Positions 22,701 to 34,520 of a DNA stretch of 64,000 nt are shown in pieces (positions within the stretch are counted from its first letter, which is position 1; each line of letters opens with the position of its first letter). The notes below the pieces were generated by a model. That model made no database searches. It was given only the letters and a program-made list of their open reading frames with translations, and had not been told where the DNA came from. Position numbers and translations under genes: made by a program. The stretch spans positions 29,078,001 to 29,142,000 of the forward strand of contig OX485803.1 in the NCBI GenBank assembly GCA_950295325.1. The letters run 5' to 3'. The DNA is from Polytrichum commune. Its lineage: Eukaryota; Streptophyta; Polytrichopsida; Polytrichales; Polytrichaceae.

Positions 22701-25700
22701 GCACATACTGGTCTACAAGCCTTGTTGTTTGTATGGTATATTTCTTCTGACCAGTATGTGGTTTGTCATTCAACAGGATCGAATTATTGTCGATGAGTTC
22801 AAGGAACCAATTGAGTATTATAAGGTGGAGCACTTTTTCTAAGTTCTAATTTCAGTTCTGGATACAAGTGATTTGCCATGTGGGTGCCTGCATTCATGAG
22901 TGTACGGTCTAAAGTGTTATAGTGGGTAACACTTTAGTTTTTGGATTATCCAGACTTCTTCATTGTGTCTGTCTGTTCTTATGTTGTTGATTGTTGGGAT
23001 GTTGCATCTACTGAGCAAGTGGACCCATGTGTTGGGTTGGTTTAGGTGTCATGTTTTAGATGGTTATTTGTCTCGTCTGAATATTATTTATTGCCCATAT
23101 ATTGGGTATATCTGCGTTTGAGAGTTTGTGTATTTTGGGCTTCTGTCCATGCTGGGGTGGTCCATAAGTGATTGAATGGGTTTATTTGGGGATGTTTTGT
23201 GTGTTGATTTGCTTCGTGAATTCATCTTGGATGTGTGCTTTGAGGTGGCGTATGGGTTTATTGGTACCAGGCACTGTTATTTTACAATGAGCTGATAGGT
23301 TTGCACTCTTCATCAGGGTCCCTCTTTGTGTATGAGATGAATAATTATTTTGGAATCCTACACGTGTTTGGGAGGTATAATACGGTTCAGAAGAATTTCT
23401 AATCCTTCTCCCAGTGAATGGTGAGAGGGCTACCACGTAGCTAACTTTACTATCTGTCAAGATGAGTTCGCTGTATGAGTTTCGCTAAATTCTCCTACTG
23501 CATTGGAATTATTATCATCACACTATTCTCACCAAGTTTTCTCACCCCAACAAATTTTCTGCATGTAGACTTTCAATGACTTTTTCACTAGGGAGCTTAA
23601 ACCTGGAGTCCGACCAATTGCATTTGAGGACAATGATGCAGTGGCAGTTTCTGCTGCTGACTGTAGGCTTATGGCCTTCAATACTCCTGATGACGCCACT
23701 CGTTTTTGGATCAAGGTACATAACCTGTGTCATTTATGGCACTGAATAGAACTTTGGCATTGTTGAGATCTAGGCTTTCAATAGAATATTCTCAATACTC
23801 AATTTCAGTATCTGATGTTGTAGTTGTCAGTAGTGTGAGCATGGAATGTGAGCTCCATGACAATAGAGTTTTGAAGAAAACATCATGGGATTTATACTGG
23901 AACAAAAGAGTTTGAAGTTCAGTATTATGTAACGTTCAATTCTTGCATATATTATCGCACTTTTGAGACACAGATGGATTTGTGCAATTCAACCATTTCA
24001 ATTTTTAGTAAACAATTCTAGATTCTACCAATATGAAAATTTGCAAGATTTGGGTTGCACAGGGGATTTTCTTCTAATGATCTTGTTGGTCTGCAGGGTC
24101 GCAAGTTTTCAGTAGCTGGTCTGTTGACAGAATCTCTCTACAAGGACTTTGAGAGTGGACCTATGGTCATCTTTCGACTAGCACCTCAGGTTTGTAGATT
24201 ATTATATCATTATCCCTTCACAATAATCTGTATCTTACAATGAATTTTTTTAATTCCTTCTGCAGGCTGGTGAGGTAGTATCCTCTGAACGATCAATATA
24301 TCTTTGATTCAATTATGACATTATATTATGTCTGTCTCATCCTCTTTCTTCAGGATTATCACCGGTTTCATTCTCCAGTCAGCGGGACTATCATAAAAAT
24401 GATTGATGTTCCTGGTCAACTGTACACGGTAACATACACATCTGTGGACAAATATTTCCATGCTTTAAATTTTGCAAAGTATGTATTGCATGTATTTCAC
24501 CTTGTACATCATTGCCTCGACATATGTTATTAAACACATTTGGTGATTAAATCTGCAGGTAAACCCAATAGCAGTCAACAGCAAATATTGCAATGTTTTC
24601 ACAGAGAACAAAAGAGTAGTCTGTATTATAGAGACAAAGGAGTTTGGCAAGGTATGCATCTTCAAGCGCTGTCAAAAAATATTTGAGCCAGTGGGCCAAA
24701 TTCATGTGTACTGCGTGCATGATGTTGTTACAAAGTTCACTTTAAGGACTCCGAGAGGGTTTAAGAATCTTCTTGATATTCTAAGCTAAAAGTGTCAAAA
24801 GCAACCCTATCCAGAATTAGCCCATTTATCATATGCATAACACCAATTGAAGCATGCTTATATGTAGAATGAATTGTAGACAGATATGAGCTTGTATAAA
24901 TGACCTACAATCAAATAGCATCTAATGACTGTCGTCACATATTACTTTATTTTCACTTCCTCTTTTTCATAACCACCCTTTACCATAGCCCAAATCAAAT
25001 ATTATTTCAGTACTTTGTTCGGGGTTTGTACAATTCGTCATGTGTCCTTTATAATCATAAAGGGTTAAGTATTGGGTGGGTAGCCATTACATGCTGATGA
25101 CATTCACACGGTGCAAACAGGTGGCGATGGTGGCAATTGGTGCCACAATGGTTGGCTCCATAACTTTTTCCAAGAAGGAAGGCGATGTTGTCAAGAAAGG
25201 AGAGCAGGTACTCCTCCTTTATTCTCAGTTTTAGCGGTCCCCTTACATGTGTTTCTTTCGCTGTCATATCAGGCTTGAAGTTTACACTCTTTTTCTTGAT
25301 TTCAATTTGCCTCATCATTTGCCATGTCTGGACCATGTCGCAGATGGGGTTTTTCTCCTTCGGCGGCAGCACCACAATTTGTGTCTTCCAAAAGGTTTGT
25401 CCATGATTTTACTTTCTTCATTCAGTTTGTTCAATTTTTTTTCTGCAGGTTCAGATTAGTCCTATTTGCTGCTGGTGATGCATTACTGTAGCTGGGGCTG
25501 ATTCAGTTACTCATCTTAATTGGACACCCATATTTGAGTGGTATGTTCTTTGGTGTAGATTTAAGATTGGCCATTAAAAGGATGCGTTCAAAAGAGATTG
25601 GATTATGTGCTCACAATTTGTTGACTATTCTAGGTTCATTGTCAACGTAAATGCGGACCCATTTGATAATTTCTGAAGATAGAAAATCTTCACTTTGACA

Positions 25701-26446
25701 ATGATTAAGATATTCATAAGAGCTCCAATTATTATGAGGAAAATGACCACGACCTCGACTTGGATTTGCTAAATATCTTCTACTAAACTTGTGATTAATA
25801 TCATAAGAGAATATGTTAATCATAAAAAGTAACCACTCCAAACCTCTACCTTACAGTACTTATTGGGATGATGTGTCAGTTCCCATCCTAAAACTTGGCG
25901 AGTGTTTTGGAGATATTCTCTCCAGGGATCAATTGAACTGGATGAAGAACATTCCAGAAGAAAGAATCTTTCCGTACGATCATCTCAGAAGAAGAGAACC
26001 CTCATTTTGATAATAAACGAGATATTCATAAGAACTCTAAATAGTATGAGGAAAGTGGCTATGATGTCTATTTGGATTCGCTAAAATATCGTACTAATTG
26101 TGTGTTCAAATATCATAAGAGAAAAAGTAACTATTCGAAAAAACTCTACCTTACATATTAAATATGGAGAGTTTTTGTGGGGATTTTTTCCTGGCAGGGA
26201 TCAATTGATCTGGACGAGGACCTCATTATAAACAGCACAAGAGTCTTAGAGACTCTGGTGTTCATGGGGATGTCGATTGGTGTGGCGCAAGGTCATACAT
26301 ATGAGGATATGGAGCACGTCCAACGACCAACTATCACTGATAGTGTGGCTGCACAAGACAATGAAATAGCCAGGAAGGGATTAAACGAAGCCGCAGACAG
26401 CATCACTGGGCAGGCTTACCACTTAAAACTCGACTCCGAAGTTTAA
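16724..26446 (+). CDS. Phosphatidylserine decarboxylase, C2/EF-hand type (PSD2/PSD3-like)
   Basis: It converts phosphatidylserine to phosphatidylethanolamine; related plant PSD2/PSD3 act at ER or vacuolar membranes. The 21 coding exons are 16724-16850, 18084-18163, 18368-18392, 18517-18576, 18701-18769, 19386-19478, 19700-19750, 20055-20138, 20465-20556, 20864-21019, 21390-21465, 21724-21835, 22220-22320, 22777-22824, 23569-23715, 24097-24189, 24354-24428, 24559-24651, 25121-25207, 25344-25394 and 26198-26446; all phases join. About 656 residues, like the family. The order is: a C2-like domain (residues 33-150; FSGIVKIEL, MKFKDKWFACMSLGEQTF, VRVSVFETNR), EF-hand loops DYDESGELSLKE (170) and DTNQDGKVSADE (206), a C2HC zinc motif (CPVCG...HMSLC), then the catalytic domain with AADCRLM (D423), DYHRFH (473) and the self-cleavage site FGGST (Ser566, future pyruvoyl). 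The start codon is not visible: exon 1 opens in phase with two bases missing. Exon 13 appears to use a GC donor. Confidence 0.95.
25490..25855 (+). mobile_element. TAAGGTAGA-family MITE in the last PSD intron
   Basis: This stretch matches the intronic family seen at 37662-38045 and 43556-43894, in opposite orientation: 'cttaattggacaccc', 'gagtggtatg', 'aaagagattggattatgtgctcacaat', 'gatattcataagagctcc', 'gaggaaaatg'. It ends with 'ctctaccttaca', matching the family's TCTACCTTA terminus. The left boundary is not sharp. Confidence 0.7.
25926..26016 (+). pseudogene. Duplicated 5' part of the last PSD exon
   Basis: After an acceptor-like TCTCCAG the sequence reads GSIELDEEHSRRKN, closely repeating the true last exon start at 26198 (GSIDLDEDLI). 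Identity is lost after about eight codons. The DNA 5' of both is also repeated: 25680-25855 and 25996-26155 are diverged copies of the end of the TAAGGTAGA element. This looks like a tandem duplication covering the MITE end plus the exon start. If spliced, it would give a C-terminus lacking the conserved LETLV segment, so it is probably a dead exon copy. Confidence 0.7.
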
Positions 26447-27143
26447 CCCATGGGTATCCATATTATGTGTCTGTTCCTGATCTCTTCCACTTCAATCTTC
26501 CATCAGTATCGGATGTACACCAGCTCATGTAGATTGAGTTTGCTTAATTTCCTCTTTGTCTCATTTTGACTCTCTTCTGAAGAACTAAACATCAGATTCG
26601 TGATGCAACTTGGGACTCGAGTCTGACATAGTCCCCATGACTGTCATTTTATTTGTCTATTCCTGATCCCTTACTCTTCAAACTTCAATCAGTCTCAGAT
26701 GAATAACACCTCTTATAGATTAACGTTGTTGTAATTTCTTCTTTGCTTCGCATTGACTCTCTTGTAATGAACTCAACATGGAGAGAGGGAATTATTGTAT
26801 ATGATCATACCTTATCCATTCAAAATAAAAGTCCTGAAATAGTATGCAATCTGGAGGTTACTCTTTTTAGTCGATTTGACACTGGAATTGACCTTAAAGA
26901 CCCCAATTTAGCCATTTCCAAGTCAATTAAGATGTATCGGCAACCAACCTATAGGGGTCAAGTATTGATCTTGGTTGGATGAGAGGTACGCTCATATGCA
27001 ATGGTTCCCTCTCTCTCCACTCAATATCATATTTGTAATGCAATCTGTGACTGAAGTGTTCACATTGTAGACCTCATGGGCAATCTTTTTGGGTGTTACA
27101 AGCTCTTCGCTTTGCACTAATGAGTGTTTGCAGACAATATAAC
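26447..27143. other. PSD 3' UTR and downstream intergenic DNA
   Basis: No coding exon. Two related stretches, 26450-26580 and 26640-26770, share 'cccatg..tgtc..ttatttgtctgttcctgatc', 'cttcaatc..tcag' and 'tagattga/tagattaa', so the presumed 3' UTR contains a diverged direct repeat. No clear AATAAA is fixed to a cleavage site. Confidence 0.45.
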
Positions 27144-27145
27144 TA

Positions 27146-27628
27146 CACCCTAAACTCTGTAATATCAACCCCCATAATGTCACACTCTCTAATATCTCGA
27201 AACCCTAGGGAATGGATGTTTGTAGTTCAGATCTCACTCCTTATTGTCACATTTCTCTCCCTTATATCATGAAATTTGTCATTAATCAAATCACCAAAGA
27301 AGTTACCCACACCCTTGCATTGCGCTATGTGTCGACATGTGGAGTGTCTTCTTCTTCTTCTTCTTCTTCTTCTTCTTCATTTGCCACTTGTTGAATGTGG
27401 GTGCATGCGTCTGCCACATCGCCCGGAAAGTCCAAGTGGAGTGGACCACACTAGTGTAGGTGATAGGAGGACGACTTCAAACTGTCCTCACATCTCCTTT
27501 GTGTTATTCCATAATGTCACATGCTACACTAATTCTATAGTATCATGCATCCATGTTAACACTACAAAACTCCGTAATATCATGTGCACTTTGGTTGCCA
27601 CAGGTGTGATACTATGGAGTTTAGAGTG
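27146..27628. mobile_element. MITE, CACCCTAAACTC family, copy 1
   Basis: Terminal inverted repeats CACCCTAAACTC / GAGTTTAGAGTG, with subterminal 'gtaatatca' mirrored by 'tgatactatg', are flanked by TA on both sides (27144-27145, 27629-27630). This fits a mariner/Stowaway-type target duplication. A (TTC)n run lies at about 27348-27379. A second copy lies at 62353-62823 with matching interior, including the CTT-rich run. Confidence 0.8.
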
Positions 27629-27630
27629 TA

Positions 27631-30600
27631 CCATAATGATAAATTGAATGAGCTTCCAACTTGAATGTGCCATTTAATCAACATTGTTTAATGTAGTTAA
27701 TAAAGTGATATATAAGATGGAATTATGAGCAATGTACAGCGCTGTAATTGACTGCTGGCAACTTAAACCAATACCATAGAGCGCTATCTAGTTCAACACA
27801 GAAATAATCAATTGTATGGAATACAAATAGACACATGTCTTATGCATATTGGTCAAGACCCTATTGACTCTTGTGTGGAAGTGACCTTTTGGCACTCATA
27901 GTATTGAACCAGACATCATTCTAGGGTACAAGGAAATGGAAATGCCCACTCTATAAAGATCAAATTATAGTATCTATAAAGCATGGATGAAAAATATTCA
28001 TGAATCATATTTACTATGCGAATAAACTACACTAAATATGATATTTAGTTTCACTTACTATTTGGAATCACAAAGTGCTATACCTATTTAGTGTACATCT
28101 CATGTTTTACCAATGAATGTCAAACTGGTTGTTTGGACATTATAGAACATCAACAACTTTACTTGGTGAAACATTACATCAATAGTAAAAATATCATATT
28201 TAGTGTAGTGTTGGATTGGTGATGTCTTTCTTTTTTCATATTGGTTGGGTATTTATAATGAGGATCTCATAATGATTGATACTAGTAGGGTGTAAGTATT
28301 TGATGATGTTTTATAATTTTAATATCTATGTAGTAGCATGCATGATCCTCCATACCTAAGCAAACTCATCCAAGTATGCAAGGGGGTGGACTCTTCATAC
28401 CAGGTACTTCATACTGGAGTATACACAAGGTAGAAGTGTTATTTTTCTCTAGTGTGTATGTTTGAAAAGGTTGATAAGAATTTTGAAGTTAAGGCAGGTG
28501 TACAAAAGAGGGCCGTCAGGTTCAGAGAAAAAAATGACAATAGATATGTTCCTTTTATCCAATTCTCGACTTCATCCCTTTATTGTGGAATGGTAATAGT
28601 CCTCAGTGACTACCTTGACCATTATTGTTAGGGTTTGTATTTAGGTTCTAGGGTTTTACAAATTAAAGGCTTTGAGAGCGCTCATGGGCTCGTTGAGTTT
28701 CGTTTCCAAATCATGGCTACGTTTTTGTGCTTTTGTCTTTGTTCATTTGATGCATGCATTCAGTTACATGCTACATATGAAAGAATGTTCAATGATTTTC
28801 TCATTGAAAAGTGAAAGTGAACATTAAATGTTGATAAAGAATTGTTTAATTCTTGGGTTATATTTTGTACACGTAGAGGAGGCTTTCATCGCACTTAATT
28901 TTAAACTTAGAACAAATGCATGAGTTCAATTTCTAGCCTGCAATTAGACTTATGTATACATTTCTTTCTCTTTATAAACTTCTCGTATACAAAGGGTTTA
29001 CTTTCATAGTGACCCACACACATCATATACTAGGTTTCCAATGTAGAGTCCACCTCTATGGTTTGATGTAAACCAATAGGCTGGAGTTGACACACTTTGA
29101 GGGTTGGGTTCGTGGCATCTATGTAAACTTATCCAACATGGATGAGGGGGCTTTAGTAAAAACAAGTCCCCTAAAAGGTTAAAGGTTGATCCATTCACAT
29201 GAAATCTACTAGACTAAGTTGGGGTCTTTGATACAATTTATGGAGTTAAATCACTAAGAAAAGAATTTACTTGCTATGATATAGTTCACAACGTTTTCAT
29301 CTTTGCAATGGATGAGTCTACGCAGACAACACAAATCCCAATCCAACTTTAACTCACATGCTTTTGTATGACAAATTCAACATACAAAATTTTGAACCAA
29401 GTGTGTTGTATTTGGAAATGGCATCTTTGAGCACCACAAGTACATGGCAATAGCCATGGTGGTATTGTGTTACCTTGAGGTAGACCATTGGGAGTTCTAG
29501 CATTCATGAGTGTGTAATCTCTTGAAGTTGTATTTGATATAATGGGTTTGTTTGGTTCCCAAACATCTTTGTTACATCTTTTTGCTATAAGTGCATGATT
29601 GTGTTGTTGATACATTTAAGTAATACATGTAACCATATATATGCTTTGGATGAGTTGCAAATAGGACATGTTCTCGAAGGGTAAGCTAATATGCCAAAGA
29701 AAAGTGTTTACTGGCCTGACTCATACACTTTCCAATTCGGAATTTGATGAAGCATATTATTCGTTTATCAATTATGACTTTTTTTTTCCTTTTCTTTTTT
29801 TCCAAGCTATTTGTGTAGTCAATGTGTTTGGTCACTAAGATTCTTGGGTTATATTTCTATATAGTATTTGAGGATGATTTATGTCACAAAAGTTTATCAA
29901 GTCAATAAACATGTTGAGAGTGTGAAGGAGAAGTTGGTGTCCACTTGTCATGATCATGGCAGCTCGATGGCCCTTTTCCTGATTCTAGAATGTACTCAAC
30001 ATGTAGACGGGTCTTAAATGGTTATTTTTCTCTCTTTCTTAGGGACCCATTTCTCGTTAAGTATTGTTCGAGCCGTTAGTAAGATATGTGGGTGTTCTTC
30101 ACTTTGTTTTTTTTTTCACATCGTCCAACTTCTACCAATTAAATTTACACTACAAAACTTGTGTTGCATTAGTAAATCTAGGATGAAGCATCATCAAAAA
30201 ATCAGATCTCCCTTAGTTTAGTTTATAGCTATCATAAGTCCATCTTTGTTGATTCTTTAATTGAATACGTAGGTCATCCCAATTGTATTCAGTATTAAGT
30301 GTGAAATAGTTAATAAAAGTTGAAGGCAAAGTCCATTTATTAAAAAAAACAAAAACAAAAACTTGTGTCTTTATGGGGGTTTGTTTTTTGATCTTCACGT
30401 AACCACATACCAATCAAACATAGGAGTCCAATTAAGAAGAATAAACTGAATAACACCCACAAATATAGTGTTATTTCTTTAGAACACGTTTTTTTTTTTT
30501 GGCGTCTGTTCTTAGGTCTACAACTAACCACATACCACTCAAACATATGCATGTTGAATCAAGACAAGTAGCCAAATTACACCTGCTTATCTTAGAGAGG

Positions 30601-30700
30601 GTAATAGCTTGAAGAAATGAATTTTCATTGAATATAGTCCACTTCCCATTTGAGCATTCAACTCGAGAGCTTTAACTAATTACAACGTTTAGACCAGTTC
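27631..30700. other. Intergenic region, no gene recognised
   Basis: AT-rich. It contains the short ACTACACTAAATA foldback at 28026-28209, a fragment of the GTTGGTTTGGTGTATA family near 28205-28330 and antisense TAAGGTAGA-family fragments at about 30230-30445 and 30480-30600. No exon-like sequence was found. Confidence 0.5.
28026..28209. mobile_element. Short foldback MITE, ACTACACTAAATA family
   Basis: The left end ACTACACTAAATATGATA is mirrored by TATCATATTTAGTGTAGT at the right end; the whole is 184 bp. Relatives with the same ends and the inner phrase 'cacttactatttggaat' lie at 56080-56289 and, more diverged, at about 52735-52960, 55444-55815 and 56591-56995. Confidence 0.75.
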
Positions 30701-30711
30701 CCGGGAAGTTT

Positions 30712-30930
30712 TTGGGCGTATATAGTCGGTCAAGATCCTAGTGATTCTAAATCCAACCGGTTACATGTTGACATCTTCCGGTTTTGCTTTTATTCATTTG
30801 AGGTTTATTCTTTTATAGATTCCACTAAAATGATCGGTTGTTCTCCTGAAGTCTCCAACTTCGACCGGTTATTTCTCAAACTCAACCGGTTTATCTGTAA
30901 CTAACCACCGGTTCTCCCCGAGCCCTGGTT
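30712..30930 (+). repeat. AACCGGTT dispersed repeat, copy 1
   Basis: About 200 bp with 'cggtcaagatcctagtg', 'ccaaccggttacat', 'tagattcc', 'tcctgaagtc' and 'ttatttctcaaactcaaccggtt'. Other copies are at about 33798-34000, 34922-35115, and inverted at 51625-51825 and 60600-60740. Confidence 0.75.
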
Positions 30931-33900
30931 TAGACGGCATCTTTGATGGATTTCATGTTATAGAACGACTACAATAAGATCTCGAATAGAAAGCCTTAAA
31001 GTTATCTTTGGGACTATCGAGAATTTGAGCTCTTGTTTCTTTTGGGAGGGGGGGGGGTTCCAAGCAAGTGGACTCTTCAACAACATTCTCTAACTTGTCA
31101 TGACTTATCATGACTTCTCCGTTCTTTAGTACCATCCAAAAAGAAAAGAAGGAAAGAAGAAAAGAAGAAAAGAAAAAAGGTTTGTTGCTTCATTTGAGAG
31201 TTTGAAGATTGTCTAACCCCTAACTTCCCACACACAATTTCTCTCAAATCTGCCCATAATATGTGACCTCATTTTTCAGTGACCGTGGTTGAAGATCTAA
31301 AGCTTTTTCAAACAAATTAATCCAACCTTGTAGATGTGTTGCAGTTAGAGGTGACTATTCCTAATCCACGTGTCAACAATTGAAGTTATGCTATGTAGGA
31401 TATTATAATAGGAATGTTAGTAGTGGTCTTGAAGGGCAACGATTTAGAAATTAGATTGGGGTTGGTTTTTGGATCAAACCTTCACTCAAATCATCTCTGA
31501 ATGACGAAATGTTATCTTCGTTCAAGGGAGGGCCAATATATTTACTCAAACCAACTCACAAATCTTGAAGCCATTATTGTGTGATTTTTGGAAAGCTTTT
31601 CAATTTGAGGCAATAGTGCCACAAATTGTGCACCTTCCACATGGATTTACACCCACCAACACATGTTGGATTAAAAATTCCAACGGTAGATGTTTGGGAC
31701 ATGATGCGTTTGACTGTCGTGCAAATTTTCAAATCAATTGGGAATGATTTGCACATAGGGATCAACAAAATCGATGTTTAGGGTATCATGCCCCTGAACT
31801 CCAGAGTGACAAATGTCAAGCAAGCGTTCATAAACCGGTTCCACTGTAAACCAATCGAGAGCACACTCCCATATTTAAATTAAATCGAAACTAACTAAAT
31901 TTTACAAGATCAAAATGATCCACATGACAGAACATAACAAACTGACACATGAACACTAAAAATAATCAAAACAATCCAGAAACCATCCGAAACTGATGTC
32001 AAAGGGATCAGAGCGGATTGTTCACAACCGCATACATTATGGTCACATAAAACATCGGGGATTTCAAACTTTTGGTAAATCCACATACCAAACCCCCGAA
32101 TTCACTTGCAAGCTCAAGCTCACATTACTCTATTGTATATATAAAAAAGATCTTAAGATATTTCTCCTCCTTTTGTGACACCAAAAAGAGCCTTCCCCCT
32201 TAGATTACAAGGTTCGGTACTTGCCAACCCATCCATCTCCAAAAAGGCGTGTGCAAGGCTTTTTGTGTACGAGGCCATGCACCCGAGTGCCGACAAGGTC
32301 AAAGAGAGGACGGTTGCAAGGGCCCCTTTAATTGGAGTACCGCACATTGAGAGAGGCTCGAGTGTATTATATATGAAAGGAATCATCCCATTGTCGGTCG
32401 AAAGCTCCAACGGTATACTCTTCTCTCTCACCCGCTACTCCAAGTCGCCTCTGTTTCTCATGGCCAACCACCAAATGCATAATCGTCCACAACGACCTTC
32501 ACGACGAGTCACTCGAACCGCGATCAATCAATTATAGTGGGACTATATTCAACATGAGTTTAAGATGCGGTCTACTACTAAGCATAATCAATAGAGCAAT
32601 GTTCAGTAAAGTCTAACCTCATTGATACAACACTCGTTTACACGACATCCCTCGATTTTACGACATATTTTTGCAAGACCGAACTTTTAAGTCTAAAACT
32701 CCCTCTTTTATATGTAACCGGTTGGCCGCTTTGTTTCGCCGAGGTGGCACTACACGATTGGCTTTGAGCACATAGGTTTGCAGACGATAACCTCGACATC
32801 CCAGCCGGTTATGGTCTAAATCGGATATAGATAGATTACATAATCACTTAAAGCCGGTTATAAGCAATTTGAAACGAATATGAGAACTATTCTGACACGT
32901 GGCATTTTAAGGATGCTCAAATTTCAACAGGTGACCCACTATTTAGGTCACCTGCGCGGCTCAACAAAGCGGCCAACTAGTTACGTCCGGTAATCGTTTT
33001 ATTGGAACCGGTCATCAGTGCAGAACAGGTTCTGTCCAGCTGGCTCGCCCTCGCAGGCTCGCCACCTTGACAAAACCGGTTCTGCACCGATAACCTTTCC
33101 AATAAAACGATTACTTAATACAACTACGACACTCGATCATGGGACATTCGAAACCTCCGTTTTGTCATGTTAAAGAGGTAGTTAATGCTAGAGTTCCTTT
33201 CGTTTGTGTTATGTACATCTAAAATACATCCGTTTTCACTTGGGAACTACTTGGGAACTACTTGGGAACTTCACTTATCATTGGGAACTTAATGATGATC
33301 AGGCTTACTAGTGTAGAATGGGCATGATTGGGGTTAGAGCGGCCTCCTACCTAGTATGTTGCCTTTTACATATGTGATATAGTATCACAAGCATCTTGAT
33401 GCTAAACATCATGCATCATTGTTGTCTAGTTTCTTATAAGAGAGCTCTTTATATTTTGGTGTTAATGAACTTATTAGTTTTCAAAAGTTAGTAGGGAATT
33501 TAGATAAGATGACAATTGCTAACTTGGGTAGGCAACACCATAGATCTTTGGACTCCTATTTCAAGAGTTCTTGAGAACATTTGTATTTGTTTGGAGTTAT
33601 AAGTTATTATTTCATACCATCTATATATATACATATTTTAAGCTCGTATTACTTATGTTTTCGTATTCCCTTAATAATACGACAACTTTACGTCATTTGT
33701 CATATTAATGAGAAGACAACACCTTGATAATACGACTTGTTTGTGTTTCCCAAACATGTCATACTAAAGAGGGAGAACAATATATGAATAATGTAGATTG
33801 GGGGCATAATCGGTCGAGATCCGGGTGTTTCCAAGTCCAACTGATTGCATTCACATCTTTTGGTGGTTTCTTTATGTAATTTGGGGTATATTCCATAAAT

Positions 33901-34178
33901 TCCTCTAGAATGGATCGGTACTTTTCTTCGAAGTCTTGGTGAATTTCAATGCTTATTTCTCAAACTCAACCGGTTCATTTGTAACTAGCGGTTTGATTCT
34001 TCCCGTCAATGGCTATTCAAGTGAAAACCACAAAAGGAAAAAAAGGTACGATGGACTCGTTCCACATGTTGGAGGCGCGTTCCTTAAGATATAAGTTGAT
34101 GGTCACCCCCCAAAAAATGGTTGGACGGGATCATTTGATTTGATCCCCAATTAAAATGAAACATTTGTGGGATGAGGG
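30931..34178. other. Intergenic region, no gene recognised
   Basis: Contains purine-rich low-complexity DNA (31138-31180) and three copies of an 11-bp unit CTTGGGAACTA (33240-33272). The AACCGGTT motif is abundant (32700-33110), with an inverted pair around 32990-33110. The segment 32153-32537 is open on both strands but not recognised. An AACCGGTT-family copy lies at 33798-34000. Confidence 0.45.
33798..34000 (+). repeat. AACCGGTT dispersed repeat, copy 2
   Basis: Same order of boxes as copy 1: 'gcataatcggtcgagatcc', 'tttggggtatattcca', 'tcctctagaatggatcgg', 'ttatttctcaaactcaaccggtt'. Confidence 0.75.
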
Positions 34179-34336
34179 ATAACATAATATTATTCAAATC
34201 CATAACAATGTTCCATGGGACTGACAATATTCCACGGAATATTCCCGTATTTGTTCATATTCAGTCTCGAATGTAGAATATTTCGTGGAATGTTGTCAGT
34301 CCCACGGAACATTGTTATGGATCTGAATAATGTTAT
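34179..34336. repeat. Near-perfect 158 bp palindromic (hairpin) element
   Basis: The left arm (34179-34243) begins ATAACATAATATTATTCAAA and includes 'ccataacaatgttcc'. The right arm (about 34277-34336) is its inverse with few mismatches, ending GAATAATGTTAT. The loop is about 33 bp. It is a foldback MITE or a structure able to form a long hairpin RNA if transcribed. Confidence 0.85.
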
Positions 34337-34520
34337 GAGCTTCACGATCACAAAAGCTTATAGCTTTGTTCATTTATCCGGAAACAGTTGAAAATTTTGC
34401 TTATCATATGTTGTTACTCTGGTAATAAACATTCCAAAATAATGTGGGATGTCGATAAATTGGTGTGGGTCAAGCTACTAATTAGTGTGGAGTTTAGGGA
34501 ATGGGGGCTGCCTAATTTTA

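Noticed and set aside
31660-31745. Possible zinc knuckle (GRCLGHDAFDC) suggesting a retroelement gag
   Set aside because: Only the GH-x4-C half is present with one clear upstream cysteine at odd spacing, and there is no flanking RT or gag homology.
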